DNA of 64,000 bases, taken from the NCBI GenBank assembly GCA_963811775.1, contig CAWESO010000019.1:186001-250000 (forward strand), written 5' to 3'. The notes beneath the pieces are model-generated. The model saw nothing but the letters and a program-made list of their open reading frames with translations, searched no databases and was not told the DNA's origin. The first letter of the stretch is position 1. The number at the start of each line of letters is the position of its first letter. Position numbers and translations under genes: made by a program. This stretch comes from Chersky-840 sp963811775. GTDB lineage: Bacteria > Actinomycetota > Acidimicrobiia > Acidimicrobiales > UBA8190. Of the stretch, positions 34,574 to 43,052 are shown piece after piece.

Positions 34574-36045
34574 GGACGACCTCGCCGGCTTCCTTGTCGG
34601 GGCGCAACCCGCGCCACGACGGGTGACGGAGATGGCCGTCGGCGGTCCACTCCCCGTACTGCACCTCGCCCACCACCTCGGGGCGGACGAAATGGGCGAG
34701 CGCGGTCTCGGCCGGGCTCAGGCGGCTCGTGAAAGGGCTCGAGGTCTCGGCCAGGGGCTCGAGCACGTCGAGGAGCTCTCGACGCGCCGCCGCGTCGAAC
34801 CCCGTCCCCACTTTGCCGACGTAGTCGAGGCCGTCGGCCCGCGGCACCCCCAGGAGCAGGGCGCCCAGGCTCCCGGCCCGTCCCCCTTTGCCTTCGGTCC
34901 AGCCGCCGATCACGACCTCCTGGGTCCGGAAGTGCTTGATCTTGATCCAGTCGCCCCGGCGGCTCCCGGGCCGGTAGGCCGACGCCGCGCCGTTTGGCCA
35001 CCACCCCCTCGAGCGCGGCGTCCTTGGCGGCAGCCAGCACGTCGGCGCCGGGACGGTCGACGAACGACGGCGAGGTCGCGAAGGCGTCGGCGGCGAGATG
35101 GAGCGACTCGAGCATCTTCCGGCGGTCGTCGTAGGGGAGGGCGAGGAGCGACCTGCCGTCGAGGTAGAGCAGGTCGAAGGCGATGTAGCTGACGGCGACG
35201 TCGTGGCTGCGCTTCGTCACCTCGGCCCGGGACCCGAGGTGGAGGCGGTGCTGGAGGCGCCCGAAGCTCGGACGACCGGACTCGTCGAACGCCACGATCT
35301 CGCCGTCGAGGATGGCCGACCGGGAGCCGAGGAACTCGCCGATGGACCGCAGTTCGGGAAACGAGCCGGCGAGGTCCTTGTCGTTGCGGCTCGTGGCCCG
35401 GACCCGACCCCCCTCGACGAACACGATGGCGCGCACGCCGTCCCACTTGAACTCGTACGCCCAGGCCGTGTCGTCCTTCGGCAACGCACCGGCCAGCGCC
35501 AGCATGGGCGCGATGCGCTCGGGCATGGGCTCGAATCCTTCGGGGGCGGGGTCCATGCGGTGGATCATCCAATTCTTCCCGCCCGTCGGGAACAGGACGT
35601 AGCGGCCCTCGGCCCGGGCGCCGTGCAGCACCACCTTCACTTCGCGATCGCTCCACTTCTCGAGGTCGTAGGTGCCGCGGTCCCAGATCTCCACGTGCCC
35701 GCCGCCGTACTCGCCCTTGGGGATGTCCCCCTCGAAGCCGCCGTACTCGAGCGGATGGTCCTCGGTGTGCACGGCCAGATGGTTGGTCTTGGGGTCGACG
35801 GGGAGGCCCTTGGGGAGCGCCCACGACACGAGCACGCCGCCCCGTTCGAGGCGGAAGTCCCAGTGCAGGGCCCGGGCGTGGTGCTCTTGGATCACGAAGC
35901 GCGAGGCGTCGGGCTCGCCGAGGCCGGCGGCGGCGTCCGGCTCACCCATGGGTTCGGGGGTCTTGGCCGGGTCGCGCTTGGCGCGGTAGCTCTTCAGCCG
36001 GGCGCCGCTCTTGTCGCTCGCCGTCGAGCGCTTCTGGCCTGGCAC
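34563..36045 (-). CDS. ligD: LigD-type ATP-dependent DNA ligase with 3'-phosphoesterase domain, frameshifted
   Basis: The N-terminal part is a LigD 3'-phosphoesterase domain (SRFVIQEHHARALHWDFRL, then LEYGGFEGDIPKGEYGGG), followed by a ligase adenylation domain with the nucleotide-accepting Lys in YEFKWDGVRA, and a C-terminal OB-fold. Frame changes once, at about 34983-34986, inside what should read KRRGSAYRPGSRRGDW. Removing one base restores it. The whole span is 1483 nt, 3n+1. After the shift, IGGWTEGKG, LLLGVP and the normal C-terminus follow in the second frame. The start is GTG 36045 (VPGQKRST) after GGGAGGAG. Either a sequencing error or a damaged repair ligase. It overlaps the polymerase gene by 11 bp. 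Confidence 0.85.
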
Positions 36046-36056
36046 CGTGCTCTCCT

Positions 36057-36138
36057 CCCGACCGTCCCGACCGTCCCGACCGTCCCGACCGTCCCGACCG
36101 TCCCGACCGTCCCGACCGTCCCGAACCGTCCCGACCGT
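36057..36138. repeat. 9-bp tandem repeat upstream of the LigD ligase gene
   Basis: CCCGACCGT is repeated seven times exactly (36057-36119), followed by one copy with an inserted A (CCCGAACCGT) and a further exact copy ending at 36138. It begins 12 bp upstream of the ligase start on the minus strand, overlapping the ribosome-binding site region. Confidence 0.95.
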
Positions 36139-36474
36139 GGGCCTACCCGTGGCGACCTCGCTCGACACGGCGCCGGCCCGTGTGGTCACGGGCCCCCGAT
36201 GCCAGGCCCGCTTCGTGCCACGAGCAGGGCACTCGTGGTCGGGACCCTCGTCGACGGGCCCGGCGCCCGCCCCGGGTCGACCAACGCTATGCGACGGCCG
36301 GGCGCCGCCACGGCACGACCGGTCGGGCCGGTCGGGTCGGTCGGGTCGAGCCGTCCTGTCGCCGATGCCCGGGGGTGAAGGTTGTCGTGGCCGGGCACCA
36401 CGTCGAGTGAACCGCGGTGCGGGTGGGCGGCGAATGACAGGGGAAGCATCCGCACGGACGGAAAAGGGGAACCG
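36139..36474. other. Non-coding region upstream of the SnoaL-like gene
   Basis: About 335 bp lacking any gene I can support. It contains a run of CGGTCGGG-like repeats (36318-36353) and must carry promoters for the LigD genes (minus) and the NTF2-like gene (plus). No clear -10 could be chosen. Confidence 0.4.
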
Positions 36475-36879
36475 ATGGGTGGCGAAGAGAACATCAAGAC
36501 GATCCAGCGCATCTACGAGGCGTTCGGCCGAGGGGACGTGGCGACGATCGTCGACGGCGTGACCGACGACGTGGACTGGGCCTCGGACACGAGCTCGACC
36601 GTGGCGCCGTGGTACGGGGTCAAGAAGGGCAAGGACGGCGTGCTCTCGTTCTTCGAGGCCTTCGGGTCGACCATGGACGTGGACGAGTTCACCCCGCTCA
36701 CCTTCGCCGCCAACGAGGACGCCGTGTTCACGGTGGTGCACTTCCGGGCGCGCGCACGCGCCACGCAGAAGGCCGTGGACATGAACCTCCATCACTACTT
36801 CCGGTTCCGGGGCGGGAAGATCTTCCATTACCGGGGCACCGAGGACAGCGCCCAGACCGAAGCAGCTCTGCGGGCCTAG
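36475..36879 (+). CDS. SnoaL/NTF2-like protein
   Basis: A 134-aa cone-fold protein. IKTIQRIYEAFGRGDVATIVDGVTDDVDW is the standard N-terminal helix-strand of SnoaL-like proteins, with the conserved Asp-Trp; the following GVKKGKDGVLSFF and YFRFRGGKIFHY complete the fold. ATG 36475 is preceded by AAAAGGGGAACCG. Family members range from polyketide cyclases to small stress-linked proteins; function here is not known. It is a single gene. Confidence 0.82.
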   Translation: MGGEENIKTIQRIYEAFGRGDVATIVDGVTDDVDWASDTSSTVAPWYGVKKGKDGVLSFFEAFGSTMDVDEFTPLTFAANEDAVFTVVHFRARARATQKAVDMNLHHYFRFRGGKIFHYRGTEDSAQTEAALRA

Positions 36880-37050
36880 CCGCCCCGCCGACAGGGGCGG
36901 GGGGCCGACGACGCCGGCGCCCTCCGCCCCGCCCTCCTCGGGGGGATCGCCTCGGTCCGGCCCTTCGCGGGCGCCCGTGGGCGGCACGTACCCTGGAGGC
37001 GATGAGGACACGGCCCTCGGGACCGCCCGGGCACCAGGACCGGGGCTGAC

Positions 37051-37800
37051 GTGCGCAGCGCGGACCTCGTCCTGCTCGTCTCGGTCTTCCTGGCCAGCTC
37101 GGTCGAGATGGTCGAGGCGTTGACCATCGTCGTGGCCGTCGGGGTCACCCGGGGATGGCGCTCCGCCCTCGAAGGCGCCGCCGCCGCGTTCGTGGTCCTG
37201 GCCGTGTTGGTGGTGAGCATCGGGCCTGCGCTCGTGCGCTACGTCCCGCTCAACGGGTTGCGGATCGCCGTGGGCGGGTTGCTGCTCGTGTTCGGGCTGC
37301 AGTGGCTGCGCAAGGCCGTGCTGCGCGCCGTCGGGCTGAAGGACAAGCACGACGAGGACGCCATCTTCGCCGAGCAGGTGACGGCGCTGTCCGCAGCGGC
37401 ACGACCGTCGAAGGGCCGAGACGCCACCGCCTTCACCGTGGCCTTCAAAGGCGTGTTCCTCGAGGGTCTCGAGGTCGTCGTGATCGTCCTCACTCTGGGT
37501 GCGGCCGACCACCGCCTGGCGCTCGCCGCGCTCGGGGCGGGAGCCGCCGTGGTCATCGTCGGCGTGGTCGGCGCCATCGTGTCGCGCCAACTGGCCGGCG
37601 TTCCCGAGAACGCCATGAAGATGGCGGTCGGGCTCATGCTCGTCAGCTTCGGAACCTTCTGGTCCGGCGAGGGGGTCGGGGTGCGGTGGCCCGGGTCGGA
37701 CCTCGCCCTCCCGGTCCTCGTGGGCGTGTACGCCGCGGTGGCGTGGGCCACGGTGACCGTCGTCGGCCGCGAGCGCCGGGCCGGGGTCGACGTTGCCTGA
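37051..37800 (+). CDS. Polytopic membrane protein, COG4280-like
   Basis: A 249-aa integral membrane protein with about six helices. The N-terminal VFLASSVEMVEALTIVVAVG and the repeated FKGVFLEGLEVVVIVLTLGA, each with conserved Glu inside a hydrophobic helix, show an internal duplication of an E-(x)2-E/E-(x)2-EV type motif, as in COG4280 membrane proteins and reminiscent of cation-transport families. GTG 37051 starts the homology. It overlaps the next gene by 8 nt. A metal-ion transport role is only an inference from the buried acidic residues. Confidence 0.8.
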   Translation: MRSADLVLLVSVFLASSVEMVEALTIVVAVGVTRGWRSALEGAAAAFVVLAVLVVSIGPALVRYVPLNGLRIAVGGLLLVFGLQWLRKAVLRAVGLKDKHDEDAIFAEQVTALSAAARPSKGRDATAFTVAFKGVFLEGLEVVVIVLTLGAADHRLALAALGAGAAVVIVGVVGAIVSRQLAGVPENAMKMAVGLMLVSFGTFWSGEGVGVRWPGSDLALPVLVGVYAAVAWATVTVVGRERRAGVDVA

Positions 37801-38077
37801 CACCGGGCCCGGTCGGGACCCGTCGGCGCCGGGGCCGGGTCGTCGCTACGCGACGGCCTTCGGTCGGTTCTGGTGGGAGTTCCTGGTGGGCGACACGCCC
37901 GAGCTCCTGGTCGGCGCGGTGCTGGCCGTGAGCCTCGTGGCCGTTCTCGCCCATCACGGGGCGGCGCGCGCCGTGACCGTGGTGGCGCTGCCGGTGCTCG
38001 TCATCGCCTTGCTGGGAACGTCGGTGCGGCGCGCCCAGCGCGTGGCGCGGTCGCGTCGGCCCCGGCGCGAGCCCTAG
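37793..38077 (+). CDS. Small two-TM membrane protein
   Basis: A 94-aa protein with two hydrophobic segments (about residues 37-53 and 58-75) and a basic C-terminus (RRAQRVARSRRPRREP). It begins with TTG 37793, overlapping the previous gene by 8 nt, and likely acts with that membrane protein. Its TAG stop shares the palindrome CTAG (38074-38077) with the stop of the convergent acyl-CoA ligase gene. No family recognised. Confidence 0.7.
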   Translation: MPDTGPGRDPSAPGPGRRYATAFGRFWWEFLVGDTPELLVGAVLAVSLVAVLAHHGAARAVTVVALPVLVIALLGTSVRRAQRVARSRRPRREP

Positions 38078-39633
38078 CCCGGGAACGGCTCGTCGGCCAG
38101 CTTCTCGCGCAGCTTGTACTTCAGCACCTTGTTCAAGGTCTTGTTGCGGGGGAGGGCGTCGACCACTTCGAGCTGTTCGGGGACCTTCTGTCGCATCAGG
38201 CCCGCTGCCTTCAGGTGCTGCACCATCTCGTCGAAGGTGAGGGGATCGGCCCCTTCGGCCGTCTCCACCACCGCGCACACCCGTTCACCGCGCTCACGGT
38301 CCGCCAGCCCGACCACCGCCACGTCCCCCACCTTGGGGTGGGTGTAGAGGAGGTCCTCGATCTCCTTGGCCGAGATGTTCTCACCCTTGCGGATGATGAT
38401 GTCCTTGAGCCGCCCGGTCAGGACCACGTGGCCGTCGGGCCGGACGTGGCCCACGTCGCCGGTGCGGAAGTAGCCCTGGTCGTCGAAGGACTCGGCGCTC
38501 AGTACCGGGTCGGTGTAGCCCTTGCACACCATGGCGCCGTGCACCCGCACCTCGCCGTCGACGCCGGTGGGGGCGTCGTCCCCCTCGAGCGTCACGATGC
38601 GGATGTCGGCCCCGAAGACGGGCTTGCCCACGGTGTTGGCCAGCTGGTCGTCGGAGTCCGACGGCGAGCCCATGCAGATCATGGGGATCTCCGTCATGCC
38701 GTAGCCATGGGCCACGACCACGCCGATCTCCCGACCCACCTCGTAGAAGACCTCCGGCGGCATGGGCGCGCCGCCCCCCGACAAGATGCGCAGCGACGGG
38801 ATGATCTTCTTCCCGGGCTGCTTGCGCTGTTCGGTGAGGTACGCCATGTAGAAGGCCGTGCTACCTCCGGCCATGGTCACGCCGTGGCGGGAGAACACCT
38901 CCACCGCCACGGCGGGCACGAACGCCTCGAGCAGCACCGTGGTGAAGCCGATGGCCAGGACCATGACGAGGTAGTCGGGCCCGGCGATGTGGGCGAAGGG
39001 GAAGGCGATCGACCCCACGTCCGATTCGGTCAGCTCCACCGCCATGGCGAGGCCGCGTCCCCCGGTCACGAGGGTGGTGTCGGTGTGGCGCACGCCCTTG
39101 GGGTCAGACGTCGTGCCCGAGGTGTAGTAGATCCAGCGGACCTGGTCGTCCCCGGGGGCCGGCGGAGGGGGGAGCGTGGCCGGGTCGCCCTCGGGCAGCG
39201 AGTCGTAGGCCACCACCACCGCCGGGGGGCGCTCCAGGCCCGCCCCGATCTTGTCGGCCATGGCCACGAAGTCGAAGTCCTTCCATGTGCCGGGGACGAA
39301 GAAGAACTCGGCGCCCGTCTGGGCCAGGGCGAAGGCCACCTCTCGCTCGCGGTAGATGTGGATGATGGGGTTCTGCACCACGCCGAGTCGGGCCAGGGCC
39401 ATCGACAGCACGATCGTCTCGATGCGTGTCGGCAGCTGCCACGACACGGGGGTGGTGGGTCGCACCCCCATGGCGTAGAGCCCGGCGGCGACGGCCTCAC
39501 ACCGGTCCCGGAACGCGCCGAAGGTGACGCTGCGCCCCGCCTCGTCGACGAGCATGACGCGTGCCGGCGACGCGGCGGCTCTGGCCTCGACCAGCTCCCA
39601 CATCGACCCCACGTCATAGATGGCGCCGCTCAT
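38074..39633 (-). CDS. Acyl-CoA synthetase (FadD/AliA-like AMP-dependent ligase)
   Basis: A 519-aa ANL-superfamily ligase. The P-loop is IYYTSGTTSDPKGV; A5 is VVAHGYGMTEIPM, the A7 YFRTGDVGHVRPDG, and A8 GRLKDIIIRKGENISAKEIEDLL; the catalytic Lys is in PRNKTLNKVLKYKLRE. It resembles cyclohexanecarboxylate-CoA ligase and actinobacterial FadD proteins of ring or side-chain steroid degradation. ATG 39633 follows GGAAGGTGGGGGC. It lies 29 bp downstream of the thiolase gene on the same strand, so they probably form an operon. Substrate not certain; activation of a cyclic or polycyclic acid is plausible from context. Confidence 0.9.
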   Translation of the reverse strand: MSGAIYDVGSMWELVEARAAASPARVMLVDEAGRSVTFGAFRDRCEAVAAGLYAMGVRPTTPVSWQLPTRIETIVLSMALARLGVVQNPIIHIYREREVAFALAQTGAEFFFVPGTWKDFDFVAMADKIGAGLERPPAVVVAYDSLPEGDPATLPPPPAPGDDQVRWIYYTSGTTSDPKGVRHTDTTLVTGGRGLAMAVELTESDVGSIAFPFAHIAGPDYLVMVLAIGFTTVLLEAFVPAVAVEVFSRHGVTMAGGSTAFYMAYLTEQRKQPGKKIIPSLRILSGGGAPMPPEVFYEVGREIGVVVAHGYGMTEIPMICMGSPSDSDDQLANTVGKPVFGADIRIVTLEGDDAPTGVDGEVRVHGAMVCKGYTDPVLSAESFDDQGYFRTGDVGHVRPDGHVVLTGRLKDIIIRKGENISAKEIEDLLYTHPKVGDVAVVGLADRERGERVCAVVETAEGADPLTFDEMVQHLKAAGLMRQKVPEQLEVVDALPRNKTLNKVLKYKLREKLADEPFPG

Positions 39634-39662
39634 GCCCCCACCTTCCGTCCGCCCGAGCTGTC

Positions 39663-40866
39663 CTAGGACAGGCGTTCGACGATCATGGCCATGCCCTGGC
39701 CGCCCCCGACGCACATCGACTCGAGACCCCACGTCTTGTTGTCGTCCTCGAGGGCGTTGAGCAGCGTCGTCATGATGCGGGCCCCGGTCATGCCGAAGGG
39801 GTGGCCCAGCGCGATCGAGCCGCCCTTCACGTTGAGCTTGTCCCAGTCGATGCCCAGGTGCTTGGCCGAGGGGATGACCTGCGCCGCGAACGCCTCGTTG
39901 ATCTCGACCAGGTCGATGTCGTCGATGGTCTTGCCGGCGCGGCGTGAGGGCCTGGCGGCACGCCTCGATGGGCCCCAGCCCCATGATCTCGGGGTCGAGG
40001 GCCGAGACGCCGCTCGCCACGATGCGGGCCAACGGGGTGATGCCCAGCTGGCTGGCTTTGGTCTCCGACATGACGATGACCGCGGCGGCCCCGTCGTTGA
40101 GCGGGCAGGCGTTGCCGGCCGTGATGGTCCCGCCTTCGCGGAACACGGGCTTGAGCGCGGCGAGGCCCTCGACGGTGGTGCCGTCGCGCGGGCCGTCGTC
40201 CTTGGTCACCACCGTGCCGTCGTCGAGGGTCACGGGGATGATCTCCCGTTCGAAGAACCCGTTGTGCTGCGACGCCACCGCCCGCTGCTGGCTGCGCGCC
40301 GCGAACTCGTCCATCTCCTCGCGCGTCACCTTCTCGTACTCGGCGACGTTCTCGGCCGTCTGGCCCATGGCGATGTAGACGTCGCTGAGGCCCTTCGGCG
40401 GGGTCCAGGGCTCGGTCACGGCGGGATTGCGGGCCGCGGTGCGGGCCTCGGCCTCGGCCAACGCCGGGTTGTGGGGTCCGGTGTCCGACGCCCCGAATTG
40501 GAAGCGGCTCACGGTCTCGACGCCCCCGGCCAAGAAGACGTCACCCTCGCCCGCCTTGATGGCGTGGGCCGCCATGCGGATGGTCTGCAGCGACGACGAG
40601 CAGTAGCGGTTGACCGTGACCCCGGGGACGTCCACGCCGGCCAGGATGGCGGCCACGCGCGCCACGTTGTAGCCCGCTTCGCCCGCGGGCTGGCCGCAAC
40701 CGAGCATGACGTCTTCGATGAGCGCCGGGTCCAGGGCCGGGACCTTGGCCAGGACGGCCTTGATGACCAGGGCGGCCAGGTCGTCGGGACGGCAGCTCAC
40801 GAGCGAGCCCTTGTTGGCGCGCCCGATGGGCGTTCTTCCGGTGGCGACGATGACGGCGTCGGGCAT
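39663..40866 (-). CDS. Acetyl-CoA C-acyltransferase (thiolase), frameshifted
   Basis: A thiolase: PDAVIVATGRTPIGRANKGS at the N-terminus, acyl-accepting Cys in VNRYCSSSLQ, NACPLNDGAAAVIVMS, and C-terminal NEAFA, GHP and CVGGGQGMAMIVERL segments. The reading frame breaks at about 39941-39942, in the segment RQALTRAGKTIDDIDLVEIN; one extra G on the plus strand is responsible and its removal restores the frame. The total span is 1204 nt, 3n+1. The last 90 residues, including the second catalytic Cys, are encoded in the second frame. ATG 40866 follows AAGGAGCCAGCGCC. Its operon with the CoA ligase suits beta-oxidation of a CoA-activated acid. Confidence 0.85.
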
Positions 40867-41019
40867 GGCGCTGGCTCCTTGGGTGTGATCGGGGAGTTCC
40901 TAGGTTGGCACAGGCGACACGGCCCGGCCCAAGCGTGGGTACCCGTCGGGGGTTGTGGGGGGCCTCGCCGAGGCCGGGGCCCGTCGGTGACGGGACGATC
41001 GTCGGTGGCCCGTCGGCGT

Positions 41020-41562
41020 CTACCCGCCCGGGCCGGGCCGGGGGGTTGGGGCCGCCCCGTCGGGGACCGTCCGCCACATCTGGATGTGCGGCCCGATCCC
41101 GGGGATGTCGAAGACCGCACCGCGCGCCACCAACCCGGCCCGCTCGTAGAGCCGGCGGGCGGGGACCCGGGCGTTGCACCACACGAGCCCACCCCCGTGC
41201 GCGGCGGCATGGTCGATCAGCGCGTCGAGGACGGCGGTCCCGAGTCCGCGCCCGCGCCAGTCCGGCGCCGTGGCCATGCCCCGGACTCTCCACGCGTCGC
41301 GTCGGCCCGGGTCCCACGGGGGAGGATCGACGAGCACCGTCCCCACCGCCACGACGTCCGCTACCGCCGCCGCATGCCCGGCCCGACCGGACGATCGGGG
41401 TGCTGACGCCGGGGCGAAGACCGCCGCGTGGGCGCTGCGCGGGTCGTCGTCGGCGGGGTAGGCCGAGTTCGCCGCCGGCTGGCCCGGTCGGAGCACGGCC
41501 CGGCGCAGGGGTCGTACCACCTGGGCGTCGACCAATTCCACGACGAACGCGGCGCCCGGCAC
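41020..41562 (-). CDS. GNAT family N-acetyltransferase
   Basis: A 180-aa acetyltransferase. The CoA-binding motif is MATAPDWRGRGLGTAVLDALI, followed by LVWCNARVPARRLYERAGLV, a normal motif-B arrangement. It starts at GTG 41562, and the C-terminus is Pro/Gly-rich. The substrate is unknown and it has no obvious link to the neighbouring catabolic genes. Confidence 0.82.
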   Translation of the reverse strand: MPGAAFVVELVDAQVVRPLRRAVLRPGQPAANSAYPADDDPRSAHAAVFAPASAPRSSGRAGHAAAVADVVAVGTVLVDPPPWDPGRRDAWRVRGMATAPDWRGRGLGTAVLDALIDHAAAHGGGLVWCNARVPARRLYERAGLVARGAVFDIPGIGPHIQMWRTVPDGAAPTPRPGPGG

Positions 41563-41862
41563 GCGCCGAGGTTAGGCCCGCAGAGAGGTCTCTCAGTAGC
41601 GAACCGACGGCCTCTTCACCGGTCGGGTTCGCCAGTGCTGCGCCACGCGTTGCCACAGCGCCAGGGCGATTGCGCCGAGCGGCAGAGCGAGCACGAAGCC
41701 AGCCCAAAAGAGGTTGGCCTGGTTGAGGCAGTCCCCTGGCCAGCCAGTCTTCCAGAGTTTCGCCGATCGTTTCGCTGCACCCGCCGCACAGCTGGCCTCG
41801 TTCGGGGGCCGAACTGTAACCTGTTCCAGGTTCGACCCGAACAGAAGAAGGGTAGGGCGGGC
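41563..41862. other. Intergenic region with promoter of the FadE26-like operon
   Basis: 300 bp between the GNAT gene and the first acyl-CoA dehydrogenase. The stretch 41700-41800 is less GC-rich than the surroundings. On the minus strand there is a hydrophobic open frame ending near 41593, but it lacks a usable start codon. The last 50 bp hold a KstR-like operator and probable promoter. Confidence 0.45.
41815..41828. promoter_or_regulatory. KstR-like operator upstream of the FadE26/27-like pair
   Basis: TGTAACCTGTTCCA matches the mycobacterial KstR consensus TnnAACnnGTTnnA at all eight specified bases. It lies 34 bp upstream of ATG 41863. TAACCT at 41817-41822 could be the -10 box, so a bound repressor would cover the promoter. 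A further inverted repeat (GTTCG-ACC-CGAAC, 41830-41842) follows. Confidence 0.7.
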
Positions 41863-43038
41863 ATGGAGATCGGCTACACCGAAGAGCAGCAGGCCCTGCG
41901 CCAGGAATTGCGCGAGTACTACGAGAACCTGCTGACCCCCGAAGTCGAGGCGGAGCTGGCTCAGAGCCACGGCATCGGGCCCACCGTGCGCCGCATCACC
42001 AAGCAGATGGCGAGCGACGGATGGCTCGGGATCGGCTGGCCCAAGGAGTACGGGGGCCAGGGTCGCTCCGCCATCGAGCAGTTCATCTTCTTCGACGAGT
42101 CGATGCGGTCAGGCGCACCGGTGCCGATGCTCACCATCAACACGGTGGGCCCCACCATCATGAATTTCGGCACCGACGAGCAGAAGACGTTCTTCCTGCC
42201 CAAGATCCTGGCCGGGGAGATCCACTTCTGCATCGGGTACTCCGAGCCTCAGGCCGGCACCGACCTCGCCGCCCTGCAGACCCGGGGGGTCGTCGACGGC
42301 GAGGAGCTCGTGATCAACGGGACGAAGATCTTCACCTCCCTCGCCGGTGACGCCGACTACTGCTGGCTGGCGGTGCGGACCGACCCCGATTCGTCCAAGC
42401 ACAAGGGCATCTCCATGGTGATCGTCCCCATGAACACGCCCGGGGTGCGCGTGGTGCCCATGCAACTGCTCGGCGACCACAACATCAACTACACGTTCTG
42501 GGAGGATGTGCGCGTCCCGCTCACGAACGTGGTGGGTGGGCTCAACAACGGGTGGAGCCTCATCACCAACCAGCTCAACCACGAGCGCGTCACGCTGTGC
42601 TCGCCCGGGATCATCGAGCGCGCCCTCGGCGACGTGCGGCGGTGGGCCCAGGACACCACCCTCGCCGACGGGCGGCGTGTCATCGACCAGGAATGGGTGC
42701 GCATCGCCTTGGCCCGGGTGCACGCCAAGCTCGAGTTCCTCCGCCTCATCAACTGGAAGGTGGCGTGGAACGGCACCCAGGGACGCCTCGACGTGGCCGA
42801 CGCCTCGTCGATCAAGGTGTTCGGCACCGAGTTCTACATGGAAGCCCTCCGGACGCTGTCGGAGGTCGTGGGCCAGTCGGGGTATCTGCGGCGGGGATCG
42901 GCCGAAGAGGTCCTGCGCGGCCGGCTCGAGGCCTACACCCGGGGATTGGTCATCTTGACCTTCGGCGGCGGGACCAACGAGATCCAACGCGACCTGATCG
43001 CCATCTTCGGCCTCGGCATGCCGCGGTCGCTCCGTTAG
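41863..43038 (+). CDS. fadE26: Acyl-CoA dehydrogenase, FadE26-like (ChsE4-type subunit)
   Basis: A 391-aa acyl-CoA dehydrogenase. Diagnostic are IGYTEEQQALRQELREYYE at the N-terminus, WLGIGWPKEYGGQGRS, the flavin-contact segment CIGYSEPQAGTDLA, ITNQLNHERV and the C-terminal TFGGGTNEIQRDLIA. The whole chain resembles mycobacterial FadE26, which pairs with FadE27 to form the heterotetrameric ChsE4-ChsE5 that dehydrogenates steroid side-chain CoA esters. The next gene encodes a shorter partner of the FadE27/28 type. KstR-like operator upstream. The exact FadE26 versus FadE29/34 identity should be treated as tentative. Confidence 0.82.
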   Translation: MEIGYTEEQQALRQELREYYENLLTPEVEAELAQSHGIGPTVRRITKQMASDGWLGIGWPKEYGGQGRSAIEQFIFFDESMRSGAPVPMLTINTVGPTIMNFGTDEQKTFFLPKILAGEIHFCIGYSEPQAGTDLAALQTRGVVDGEELVINGTKIFTSLAGDADYCWLAVRTDPDSSKHKGISMVIVPMNTPGVRVVPMQLLGDHNINYTFWEDVRVPLTNVVGGLNNGWSLITNQLNHERVTLCSPGIIERALGDVRRWAQDTTLADGRRVIDQEWVRIALARVHAKLEFLRLINWKVAWNGTQGRLDVADASSIKVFGTEFYMEALRTLSEVVGQSGYLRRGSAEEVLRGRLEAYTRGLVILTFGGGTNEIQRDLIAIFGLGMPRSLR

Positions 43039-43052
43039 AAAGAAGGCACGAC

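Noticed and set aside
36046..36200. N-terminal extension of LigD with (R-D-G)n
   Set aside because: In frame and open, but GTG 36045 has an excellent ribosome-binding site and matches the usual start; the extension is not a known LigD feature.
41593..41740. Hydrophobic minus-strand open frame (ends ALPLGAIALALWQRV...) before the FadE26-like gene
   Set aside because: A small membrane protein looks possible, but there is no ATG, GTG or TTG in frame at a sensible place and the region holds the next operon's promoter.
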